NCBI GenBank assembly: GCA_025454445.1
Contig: JALOOK010000379.1
Coordinates: 1-5,146 of the forward strand
From: Oscillatoria sp. Prado101
Lineage (GTDB): Bacteria; Cyanobacteriota; Cyanobacteriia; Cyanobacteriales; Oscillatoriaceae
Direction of reading: 5' to 3'
DNA: 5,146 nt
The translations under genes were made by a program, and so were the position numbers. Position 1 is the first letter of the stretch. Each line of letters begins with the position of its first letter. Under the pieces are notes generated by a model. That model worked only from the letters and a program-made list of their open reading frames with translations, ran no database searches and had not been told where the DNA came from. Below, piece by piece: positions 1 to 4,536 of this stretch.

Positions 1-135
1 GTTGGGCGTCGGCCCTGCAAGTTCGTAGTTGGGCGTCGGCCCTGCAAGTTCGTAGTTGGGCGTCGGCCCTGCAAGTTCGTAGTTGGGCGTCGGCCCTCCT
101 AGTTTGTAGTTGGGCTGAAGCCCTCCTAGTTTGTA
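1..135. repeat. 27-bp direct tandem repeat array, five units
   Basis: Five contiguous 27-bp units start at 1, 28, 55, 82 and 109. The first three are identical (GTTGGGCGTCGGCCCTGC, then AAGTTCGTA). The fourth changes the tail to CTCCTAGTTTGTA, and the fifth also changes the core from GGGCGTCGGCCC to GGGCTGAAGCCC. Both core versions keep a GGGC/GCCC inverted pair around a four-base loop, so each unit could fold into a small hairpin. The sequence leaves the repeat after 135. The left end is the window edge, so the true copy number is unknown. There are no spacers between units. Variation rises toward the right end, as if the left copies were amplified recently. The array abuts the 3' end of the broken Rpn gene. 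Confidence 0.95.
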
Positions 136-877
136 GTTCCAACGCACCGGCAATCTGTTCCACACTCAAACCCAGCGCCAGCAATCCCAGATTCTAGCTT
201 ACCTTCTGTCTTGCCTTCTTGATAGACTCGCGTCTGCTTTAAATCACTCAACCCAAACATAGCTTCTATCTCCTGGCGACTTAAGTTGGTAAACTTGTAA
301 ACACAATATCGTCTCAATCAATTCCAGAACTTTCCGCTGAGAGCGCTTCATCAGTCAGAGTCTGCTGCGCTTGCTGGATTAAACCCCTCGCCCGCTCACC
401 GGCAGTTTCCGAGGACTCAACTATCAATTGTATCATCCCCCCACCCACCAAGCGGTCTGCAGTTTCCCCTAACACATCCAGGCACACCCGCCTGACTCGC
501 CGGCATGAAAAAACTCTCGGTACTGCACCGGCACACCCTGATCTATAGCAGTTTTGAGTTGGATGGAGTACATGCCAGAAACCCGGTTTCTTTAAGAAAC
601 CGGGTTTCTAAGTACTAAGCTTTCGCTAAAAAATCGCTAAAAAAACGCGCGTTAAAATCCTCTTTTGACTGAAACTGCACCCCGACAAAATAAATCGGTT
701 TTTCGGGAGCGTCTTCAGCCGGATCAAACAAGCCATCAATCCGGAAAGCCGTCTCCTTAATTTCCAATAGAAGTGAACTTGTAGCCCTCAGCTGCTGCTG
801 CGCTCTCTCCCAGCAGTTCAAAGAAAGCGCGCTTGGAGAGTCTCAAACCAAACGTAAAATATAGAATCTGCTATCAC
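136..877 (-). pseudogene. Decayed Rpn-family PD-(D/E)XK nuclease / putative transposase (DUF2887-like)
   Basis: Reading the minus strand in shifting frames recovers most of an Rpn-family (DUF2887-like) protein. The pieces, 5' to 3', are: ADSIFYVWFETLQA (about 871-830); FFELLGESAAAAEGYKFTSI (about 825-766); EIKETAFRIDGLFDP through DFNARFFSDFLAKA and a stop (about 764-615); GVPVQYREFFHAGES (about 537-494); VRRVCLDVLGETADRL through QQAQQTLTDEALSAE (about 494-336); KVLELIETIL (about 338-309); VYKFTNLSRQEIEAMFGL to YQEGKTEGKLES (about 302-194); and GLLALGLSVEQIAGALEL (about 192-136). Intact family members are one frame of roughly 250-300 residues that move or cut DNA through a PD-(D/E)XK fold. Here at least six frame changes are needed, about 40-60 central residues are missing, and a palindromic repeat occupies that gap. 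The expected acidic residue of the VEVQFQ motif is Gly (VGVQFQ), so the catalytic site is also damaged. The start is probably GTG 875-877, or a lost ATG there. Family assignment is by remembered motifs; the pseudogene state is read directly. Confidence 0.82.
544..612. repeat. Interspersed palindromic element inside the Rpn pseudogene
   Basis: A 14-bp perfect inverted repeat forms the core: AGAAACCCGGTTTC at 577-590 and GAAACCGGGTTTCT at 596-609, with a TTTAA loop. Each arm is itself palindromic (GAAACC-C-GGTTTC), so a long hairpin or a pair of smaller ones could form. The left flank, from TATAGCAG at 544 to GTAC at 571, is a 28-base block whose relative occurs at 4077-4104. The element sits exactly where the central part of the Rpn protein is missing. 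From memory, this palindrome and the TATAGCAG block are recurrent in filamentous cyanobacteria. No transposase or clear target-site duplication is visible. Confidence 0.8.
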
Positions 878-914
878 GGTCTTCTGAAGATGTGGCGTTT
901 CAACATCCAGCCTT

Positions 915-920
915 ATTATA
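915..920 (-). promoter_or_regulatory. Possible -10 box of the former Rpn gene
   Basis: On the minus strand this hexamer reads TATAAT, a perfect bacterial -10 consensus, preceded by TTAATG. It lies about 38 bases upstream of the presumed N-terminus of the broken nuclease gene. No good -35 hexamer lies at 16-18 bases, so the call rests on the -10 match and position alone. Confidence 0.3.
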
Positions 921-986
921 CATTAATTTCCCTCAACTACCCTGAGGTGCCGGTGTTCATTTGAGAGAGCCGTTATAAAAATATAG

Positions 987-1002
987 AAGGGGGGTGCCCC
1001 TT
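987..1002 (-). terminator. Possible terminator hairpin downstream of the DUF4168 gene
   Basis: AAGGGG (987-992) and CCCCTT (997-1002) form a perfect 6-bp stem with a 4-base loop. On the minus strand the stem is followed by CTATATTTTTATAA, which is U-rich but begins with a C and is interrupted. It lies about 205 bases past the DUF4168 stop codon, farther than usual, so this is a weak candidate for factor-independent termination of that transcript. Confidence 0.3.
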
Positions 1003-1207
1003 GACATCGCACCTGTGCTATACAAATTAAGCCTCTGGATACAGATTATATCGGGGTTGCCGAGCGGCGAAAGAGAGCAATCGCCGAGCACTCTCAACCC
1101 AACCGGGCAGATGCTAAAGGTGGCAGGTTTTTGCGTGGGATATCAAAAGAAACAATACCCTATCCCCCTCTTCCCATCCCCCTCCTTATCCGTAGATGAC
1201 CCGCCCC

Positions 1208-1705
1208 TTATGAAGACGCCGAAATTTTTTGCTGGCGGAGGATTTCATCTTGAATCCGCTTTTGCAAAGCTGAATCATTTTGCTGGAGCGCCGTAATCTC
1301 GTTAAAACGGGCAATATTCAAACCGTTATTTTCGACAATAGCCTTAGACTCATTACAAAACTTCAGCGCAATGTTCCGCACATTTCCGGGAAGCTTGTTG
1401 ATACTTGTCGAATCACTGCAAACAATCGGAGGAACAGAACCAGAACCAGTTTTTTTCTGAATCTCCTGATAAGCAGCCTGACGCTTTGGCTCAATAGCCA
1501 GCACAGCGCGAGCGTAGTTAACTACCTCCCCATCACTTATCGTTTGAGCGCGTGCGGTATCACCGATAACAAGCACCGGCAACCGTCCAGACAAACCGGG
1601 AACCACTCCAGACAGCACCCCCACTACAGACAGCACACCGACAATCAGGGATTGTGACAGTAACCCCTTCAGGTTAATTCCAGATCCGGAACGAAACAAA
1701 TTCAT
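1208..1705 (-). CDS. DUF4168 domain secreted protein
   Basis: A 165-residue protein of unknown biochemical role, expected to be exported to the periplasm or thylakoid lumen. Residues 1-14 include K13 and R5, then a hydrophobic run (about 15-38, rich in L, V and G). An unusually long linker follows, ending in T-A-R-A at 50-53 before Q54, which fits a signal peptidase I site. The mature part matches the DUF4168 pattern as I know it: SDGEVVNYARAVLAIEP (57-73), then PPIVCS with C96, LPGNVRNIALKFCNES with C117, GLNIARFNEIT (128-138) and a charged helical end, QKRIQDEILRQQ. C96 and C117 could form a disulphide. I chose ATG 1703-1705 over the upstream TTG at 1784-1786, because the extra 27 residues would put a charged segment before the signal peptide. 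No strong Shine-Dalgarno is seen. TATTAT (1725-1730, minus strand) is a possible -10 box. The gene stands alone: holA ends 389 bases upstream on the same strand. Confidence 0.88.
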   Translation of the reverse strand: MNLFRSGSGINLKGLLSQSLIVGVLSVVGVLSGVVPGLSGRLPVLVIGDTARAQTISDGEVVNYARAVLAIEPKRQAAYQEIQKKTGSGSVPPIVCSDSTSINKLPGNVRNIALKFCNESKAIVENNGLNIARFNEITALQQNDSALQKRIQDEILRQQKISASS

Positions 1706-1724
1706 AATTGTGCCCAAATAAACT

Positions 1725-1730
1725 ATAATA
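1725..1730 (-). promoter_or_regulatory. Possible -10 box for the DUF4168 gene
   Basis: On the minus strand the sequence reads GGTATTATAGTTT, giving TATTAT about 20 bases upstream of the ATG at 1705. That leaves a very short leader. No clear -35 hexamer is present at normal spacing, so the site is only suggestive. Confidence 0.3.
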
Positions 1731-2055
1731 CCAAAGGTTTCAATACTTCTGAACTTTTTTACCAGACAGAAGTTCCAGCCTTGCAATTCCCTTGAGCAGG
1801 GACTTTGGGGCCTTAACTATTTTGGCCAGCAGCTGAAATGCCCGTACTGCGAGGGCTGCGAAACAGCTGCCACACTTAAGCATTACCCGCCCAAAACACT
1901 AAAAAGCAGGACAGAAAACCCTCACTCTCCAGACTACCGCCTTTGGCAGCCAAATCCCACCGTAAATTTGAGTGTGAAAACTTTTATCAAACCCCTGACT
2001 CAGAAAGCGATATCAGGGTTTTCACGCAATCTAAAGTGTAGTTTTTTCACTTTCA

Positions 2056-2079
2056 GGCCAGCCCGTGCCGGGGCTGACC
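2056..2079. repeat. GC-rich hairpin just downstream of holA
   Basis: CAGCCC (2059-2064) and GGGCTG (2071-2076) pair around GTGCCG. The stem extends by GG/CC beyond one mismatch. It begins 15 bases past the holA stop on the minus strand. It may help end or protect the holA transcript, but no T tract follows in the holA direction (TGAAAGTGAAAAAACT), so it is not a standard intrinsic terminator. Confidence 0.5.
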
Positions 2080-2094
2080 GCTTCTGTTAAATCT

Positions 2095-3075
2095 TTATGA
2101 CATAATATGGCAGAGTTCTATCACCATCATTTGCAGGGCTGACATGTCCTGGGCACCCCGCTTCAGGCTAACTTCCAGCTCCAGCAGCACCGGCAAAACC
2201 TTCTGCAACTTCTCCAGACTCACCGAACTCACCTCTTTGCGCAGAAAATAAATCCGCTTGGGGTTGCCAACTTCCGCAGCTTGTGCTATAATCTGCTCAT
2301 CTTTTTCCCCAGCAACAGCCATCAGCTTAACCCACAGCCAAGTGCGAAACTGCCCAGTCAGCGTCGCCACAATCCGCAGCGCCGGCTCATTGCGATTCAG
2401 CAAATCCGCCACCAGTTCCAGCGCCGCCGCCGTATTCCCCTCTCGGATCGCCGCCGCCAGCTGAAAACTGTTTTGCGCAGTCGCCGTCACCAGCCGCCCC
2501 ACAGCAGCCTCATCCAAAGGCATCTTACCCTCACCGGCATACAGCCGCAACTTGTCCAGCTCAGCAAAAAGCTGCCGCGTATCATTCCCCACCGATTCAG
2601 CCAGCAGCGCCACCGCCCCAGCAGTCAGCCTGACCCCCTTCTCACCGGCAGCCTCTCGCACCCTAGCAGCAAGCTCCTCCGTTTTCCAAGCCGGAATCAA
2701 AGAAAATTCCTTGACAACCGCCCACTTTTGCAGCAACTTCGTAGACTTCAGACGCCCGTCAGGCTTACCACTCGCCGTCAGCAGCAGCGTCGCCCGCACC
2801 GGGACAGCCGGCAGAGTCCGCTCCAACTCAGCCAGCAGCTCAGCAGAGCAGTGCTGGCACACAGTCGTGTCCACCAGCCAAACCAGACGCCCACCGGCAC
2901 CAAACGGCGGCGTCATCGCCTGATTGAGGGCAAAAATCGCCCCATCCGCTTGCTCAGGAGGAATTTTGTCAAAATTAAAACTGGCCCAGCTCTTGTCAAG
3001 CACTTTCTCCCGCAGCTCAGTCACAGCTTTGGCGATCGCAAAGTCATCTTCCCCCCAGTAGAGGTAAATTGGCAT
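2095..3075 (-). CDS. holA: DNA polymerase III subunit delta
   Basis: This 326-residue protein is the delta subunit of the clamp loader. Delta opens the beta sliding clamp ring so that the delta-tau/gamma-delta' complex can load it onto primed DNA. It has an AAA+-like fold but does not itself hydrolyse ATP. The N-terminus PIYLYWGEDDFAI is the usual family opening. ALNQAMTPPFGAGGRLVWL (about 49-67) fits the segment that covers the clamp-binding region in HolA proteins. SVGNDTRQLFAELDKL (about 161-176) is the strongly conserved delta signature before the collar domain. The C-terminal helical domain, including NSFQLAAAIREGN and LRIVATLTGQFRTWL, is complete. Length is close to that of E. coli HolA (343). 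ATG 3073-3075 gives the expected N-terminus with no extra residues. No Shine-Dalgarno is obvious, as is common in cyanobacteria. The gene is divergent from the 2H protein gene. Codon use looks normal for the window and nothing suggests damage. Confidence 0.95.
   Translation of the reverse strand: MPIYLYWGEDDFAIAKAVTELREKVLDKSWASFNFDKIPPEQADGAIFALNQAMTPPFGAGGRLVWLVDTTVCQHCSAELLAELERTLPAVPVRATLLLTASGKPDGRLKSTKLLQKWAVVKEFSLIPAWKTEELAARVREAAGEKGVRLTAGAVALLAESVGNDTRQLFAELDKLRLYAGEGKMPLDEAAVGRLVTATAQNSFQLAAAIREGNTAAALELVADLLNRNEPALRIVATLTGQFRTWLWVKLMAVAGEKDEQIIAQAAEVGNPKRIYFLRKEVSSVSLEKLQKVLPVLLELEVSLKRGAQDMSALQMMVIELCHIMS
3032..3039. repeat. HIP1 octamer GCGATCGC
   Basis: A perfect HIP1 palindrome lies inside the 5' part of holA (codons for FAIAKA). 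HIP1 is strongly over-represented in many cyanobacterial genomes, so this supports the taxonomic assignment. It is the only perfect copy I see in the window. Confidence 0.85.
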
Positions 3076-3102
3076 AAGTTAAATATTTGGTGAACCAATA
3101 CG

Positions 3103-3168
3103 CAGATTTCAGATGCTAGGATTTTGGACTTTTCTCCAATCTAAAATCTACAGTCTAAAATCTAAAAT
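3103..3168. repeat. Two opposed blocks of degenerate heptad repeats
   Basis: Between holA and the 2H gene, 3103-3130 splits into four heptads (CAGATTT, CAGATGC, TAGGATT, TTGGACT). Positions 3141-3168 split into four more (CTAAAAT, CTACAGT, CTAAAAT, CTAAAAT). The second block is roughly the reverse complement of the first type (ATTTTAG), so the pair could fold loosely. Short heptameric tandem repeats of this kind are known from cyanobacterial intergenic DNA. Both ATG codons that could extend the downstream gene (3113 and 3167) lie in these repeats, which argues against using them as starts. Confidence 0.75.
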
Positions 3169-3201
3169 GGTTGGTGCCCACAGCCCCCACACCAGAAATA
3201 C

Positions 3202-3205
3202 GAGG
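3202..3205 (+). promoter_or_regulatory. Ribosome binding site supporting the TTG start
   Basis: GAGG lies nine bases before the TTG at 3215-3217, a workable Shine-Dalgarno distance. Neither ATG farther upstream has a comparable site; both are preceded by A/T-rich repeat sequence. Confidence 0.45.
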
Positions 3206-3214
3206 CGAGCGAGA

Positions 3215-4000
3215 TTGGACGATACATATCAAGTCTATTTAAATCGAGTGGCGCGGACAGTCCTGCCGGCAACCTATCAGTCCGGAGTCCAGCACATCCA
3301 GGAGTCTCCCAAATACAAGCCAGATACCGACGGTGGGAGACGCCCAATACCCTTTCCCGGAGTTACCGTAATCACCCCCCCGTGGGAAGAAGATGCCGAA
3401 AATACTTCCTTCTACAAAAAATTGCAGGAGTGCCAGCAGCAGCTTCTGGAGCGGCTTCCTGCCGGTCTGTTCGTGCCGGTGCCCCCAGAAAGCTTTCATT
3501 TCACCTTGGCCGACTTGATTTGGGACGGAGCCTACCGGCACGCCAGTCAAAATCCCGAATTTGACTCCATGCTGCGCCAGCAAATCACCGCCAGCTTCAG
3601 CCAGTACACCCCGCCCCCATTAGGCAGCCCCCCAGTGCGCTGGCAGTTGCTGGGGCTGATGCTCAGAACCCGCGCCGCCGGCGTTTGTCTAGTCCCCAAA
3701 GACGAACACTCCTACGAGCAGATCGTGCAATTGCGGCGAGCCATCTATCAAAATCCCGACCTGATCGGTTTGGGCATCGAGCAGCAGTATCATTTCAGCG
3801 GGCACATCACCCTCGGCTATTTTGGCGACATCCCCCCCAACTCGGAACGCAGCCAACTGGCCACCACCCTGTTCGACTTGACTCAGAAATGGATCGACTT
3901 TGAACCCCAAGAACTCTGGGTGCAGCGAGCCGAACTGCGCAAATTTGACGACATGACCCGCTACTACCGCCAACCAGACTGGCCTGCTGTGCAATTCTGA
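3215..4000 (+). CDS. 2H phosphoesterase-superfamily protein (DUF1868-like)
   Basis: A 261-residue protein with the two H-x-T motifs of the 2H phosphoesterase (LigT/cyclic phosphodiesterase) fold: FHFTLADL with H95 and T97, and GHITLGYF with H197 and T199 (counting from the TTG). In this superfamily the two histidines flank a cleft that acts on 2',3'-cyclic or 2'-5' phosphate bonds. The substrate here is unknown. The length and the N-terminal half (QVYLNRVA at 6-13, FPGVTVITPPWEED at 47-60) look like the DUF1868-type branch found in cyanobacteria, though I am not sure of the exact family. No signal peptide or membrane segment is seen, so it is probably cytoplasmic. The frame is open back to ATG 3113, but the extra 34 residues come from heptad repeat DNA and look non-coding. 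TTG 3215-3217, with GAGG nine bases upstream, gives an N-terminus (MDDTYQVYLNRVA) like homologues I remember. ATG 3167 is the other option. The gene is divergent from holA and has no operon partner. Confidence 0.82.
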   Translation: MDDTYQVYLNRVARTVLPATYQSGVQHIQESPKYKPDTDGGRRPIPFPGVTVITPPWEEDAENTSFYKKLQECQQQLLERLPAGLFVPVPPESFHFTLADLIWDGAYRHASQNPEFDSMLRQQITASFSQYTPPPLGSPPVRWQLLGLMLRTRAAGVCLVPKDEHSYEQIVQLRRAIYQNPDLIGLGIEQQYHFSGHITLGYFGDIPPNSERSQLATTLFDLTQKWIDFEPQELWVQRAELRKFDDMTRYYRQPDWPAVQF

Positions 4001-4013
4001 TCAGAGCGCGTAT

Positions 4014-4056
4014 TGGGCATGGGGTATGGGGCTTCTGGCATGGGGCATTGGCATGG
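4014..4056. repeat. GGGGCAT-type short tandem repeats, first block
   Basis: Degenerate heptads of the form GGGCATG, GGGTATG and GGGCATTGGCATGG follow closely after the stop codon of the 2H gene. They are the same type as the block at 4400-4429. Such short tandemly repeated heptamers are common between cyanobacterial genes. Confidence 0.7.
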
Positions 4057-4076
4057 TTTCACCCAGCTGCCGGATC

Positions 4077-4104
4077 TATAGCAGATTTCAACCGAGTCAG
4101 GTAC
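4077..4104. repeat. TATAGCAG...GTAC interspersed block, second copy
   Basis: This 28-base block begins TATAGCAGATTTC and ends GTAC. It has the same length and ends as the block at 544-571, and both are preceded by GATC, giving an identical 12-mer GATCTATAGCAG. The middles differ. The two look like members of one interspersed repeat family. Confidence 0.6.
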
Positions 4105-4111
4105 AGATATT

Positions 4112-4227
4112 AGATCCCCCCCTAGCCGGGGCGGTCTCCGTTTGCCGCACCGCCCCTACAAGGGGGGGGACATTTCAAAGCCCCCCTTGCGTAGGGGCGG
4201 GCCCTTCCGCCCCGTTTGGGGGGATCT
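4112..4227. mobile_element. MITE-like element with terminal inverted repeats and two hairpins
   Basis: The 116-bp element is bounded by AGATCCCCCC (4112-4121) and GGGGGGATCT (4218-4227), a perfect 10-bp terminal inverted repeat. Inside, one hairpin pairs CCCCCCCT plus CCGGGGCGGT (4116-4135) with ACCGCCCCT plus AGGGGGGGG (4149-4169). A second pairs CCCCCC and GGGGCGG (4181-4200) with CCGCCCC and GGGGGG (4207-4223). It has no coding capacity for a transposase, and I see no target-site duplication. Mobility is inferred from structure only; it could also be an immobile interspersed palindrome. Confidence 0.5.
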
Positions 4228-4267
4228 CCAGACTGTACTCCAGCCAGATGCTTGCCCGCTATATTTT

Positions 4268-4285
4268 GTCTCCCCTGCGGGAGAC
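4268..4285. repeat. Perfect hairpin GTCTCCC/GGGAGAC
   Basis: Seven-base perfect arms close a CTGC loop. On the plus strand ATTTCTTACTT follows, which is only moderately T-rich, and then the 10-bp palindrome CTTCCGGAAG (4294-4303). It could serve as a late terminator for the upstream 2H gene, 268 bases after its stop, but the distance and mixed tail make that doubtful. Confidence 0.5.
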
Positions 4286-4399
4286 ATTTCTTACTTCCGG
4301 AAGAAAGCATATATACAAAACCTGTCTAAACTCGGTTATTTGTAAAAACCATTCTTTCGGATATCCCTAAATTTGAGGGAGTGGCGTCCCGCAAATACC

Positions 4400-4429
4400 T
4401 GGCATGGGGCATGGGGCATTGGGCATTGG
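4400..4429. repeat. GGGGCAT-type short tandem repeats, second block
   Basis: The stretch reads as heptads TGGCATG, GGGCATG, GGGCATT, GGGCATT and then GG. Its last 11 bases, TTGGGCATTGG (4419-4429), are exactly the reverse complement of 4526-4536, which spans the cobH start codon. Confidence 0.8.
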
Positions 4430-4485
4430 CTCAATTATCGCGCTACCGGCTGAAAGCCAATCCCTAGCCCCTACCGCCCTCACCC

Positions 4486-4536
4486 AAAACGCCCTCACCC
4501 CCAACCCCTAACCCCTGCCCCCTAACCAATGCCCAA
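4486..4536. repeat. C-rich heptad repeats running into the cobH start
   Basis: Units such as CCCTCAC, CCCCAAC, CCCTAAC, CCCTGCC and CCCTAAC repeat at about seven-base spacing and end in CCAATGCCCAA, which overlaps the first codons of cobH. The run takes the place of a Shine-Dalgarno, which is absent. It is related in inverted orientation to the GGGGCAT blocks upstream. Confidence 0.75.

Larger units (their letters stand above)
878..1207. other. 330-bp stretch without a convincing gene
   Basis: This separates the 5' end of the Rpn pseudogene from the 3' end of the DUF4168 gene. It contains the TATAAT-like hexamer at 915-920, a G/C hairpin at 987-1002, and a pyrimidine-rich run at 1161-1188 that can be read as four heptads (TATCCCC, CTCTTCC, CATCCCC, CTCCTTA). 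A plus-strand open frame through 994-1296 runs through the pyrimidine tract and into the antisense of the DUF4168 gene, has a skewed composition, and resembles no family I know. I do not call it. Confidence 0.6.
1706..2094. other. 389-bp spacer between holA and the DUF4168 gene
   Basis: No gene with a normal start is found here. The plus strand has one frame free of stops from 1722 to the TAA at 2088-2090 (122 codons). It has no ATG, GTG or TTG until 1968 and includes the string LKCPYCEGCETAA near 1833-1871. This may be a gene remnant or chance. GAAAACCCT (1913-1921) and AGGGTTTTC (2015-2023) are 9-bp inverted repeats about 93 bases apart, and a GC-rich hairpin lies at 2056-2079. Confidence 0.5.
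4001..4528. other. 528-bp repeat-rich spacer before cobH
   Basis: No gene is supported. Left to right it holds GGGGCAT-type heptad DNA (4014-4056), a TATAGCAG block (4077-4104), a MITE-like double hairpin (4112-4227), a perfect 7-bp hairpin (4268-4285), an A/T-rich stretch (about 4300-4380) that could carry a promoter but has no clear -35/-10 pair, a second GGGGCAT block (4400-4429), and C-rich heptads running up to the cobH start (about 4486-4536). Open frames across 4026-4370 are translations of these repeats. Confidence 0.75.

Noticed and set aside
1..135. CRISPR array
   Set aside because: The 27-bp units abut directly with no spacers, and no cas genes are seen.
615..821. Intact small 68-residue protein
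   Set aside because: Its C-terminal 50 residues match the nuclease core but the first 15-20 are out-of-frame translation of upstream Rpn sequence, so it is one fragment of the pseudogene.
994..1296. Plus-strand 100-codon open frame
   Set aside because: It crosses a pyrimidine-rich repeat and the antisense of the DUF4168 3' end, has a proline/serine-skewed composition and no recognisable motif.
1280..1657. Plus-strand 125-codon open frame
   Set aside because: It is entirely antisense to the well-supported DUF4168 gene.
2056..2079. Intrinsic terminator for holA
   Set aside because: The stem is good, but an A-rich rather than T-rich tract follows on the minus strand, so it is listed only as a hairpin.
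2281..3093. Plus-strand 270-codon open frame
   Set aside because: It is the antisense shadow of holA, with the Arg/Gln/Ser-rich composition typical of such shadows.
4026..4370. Plus-strand 114-codon open frame
   Set aside because: It is made by translating the palindromic and C/G-rich repeats between the 2H gene and cobH.
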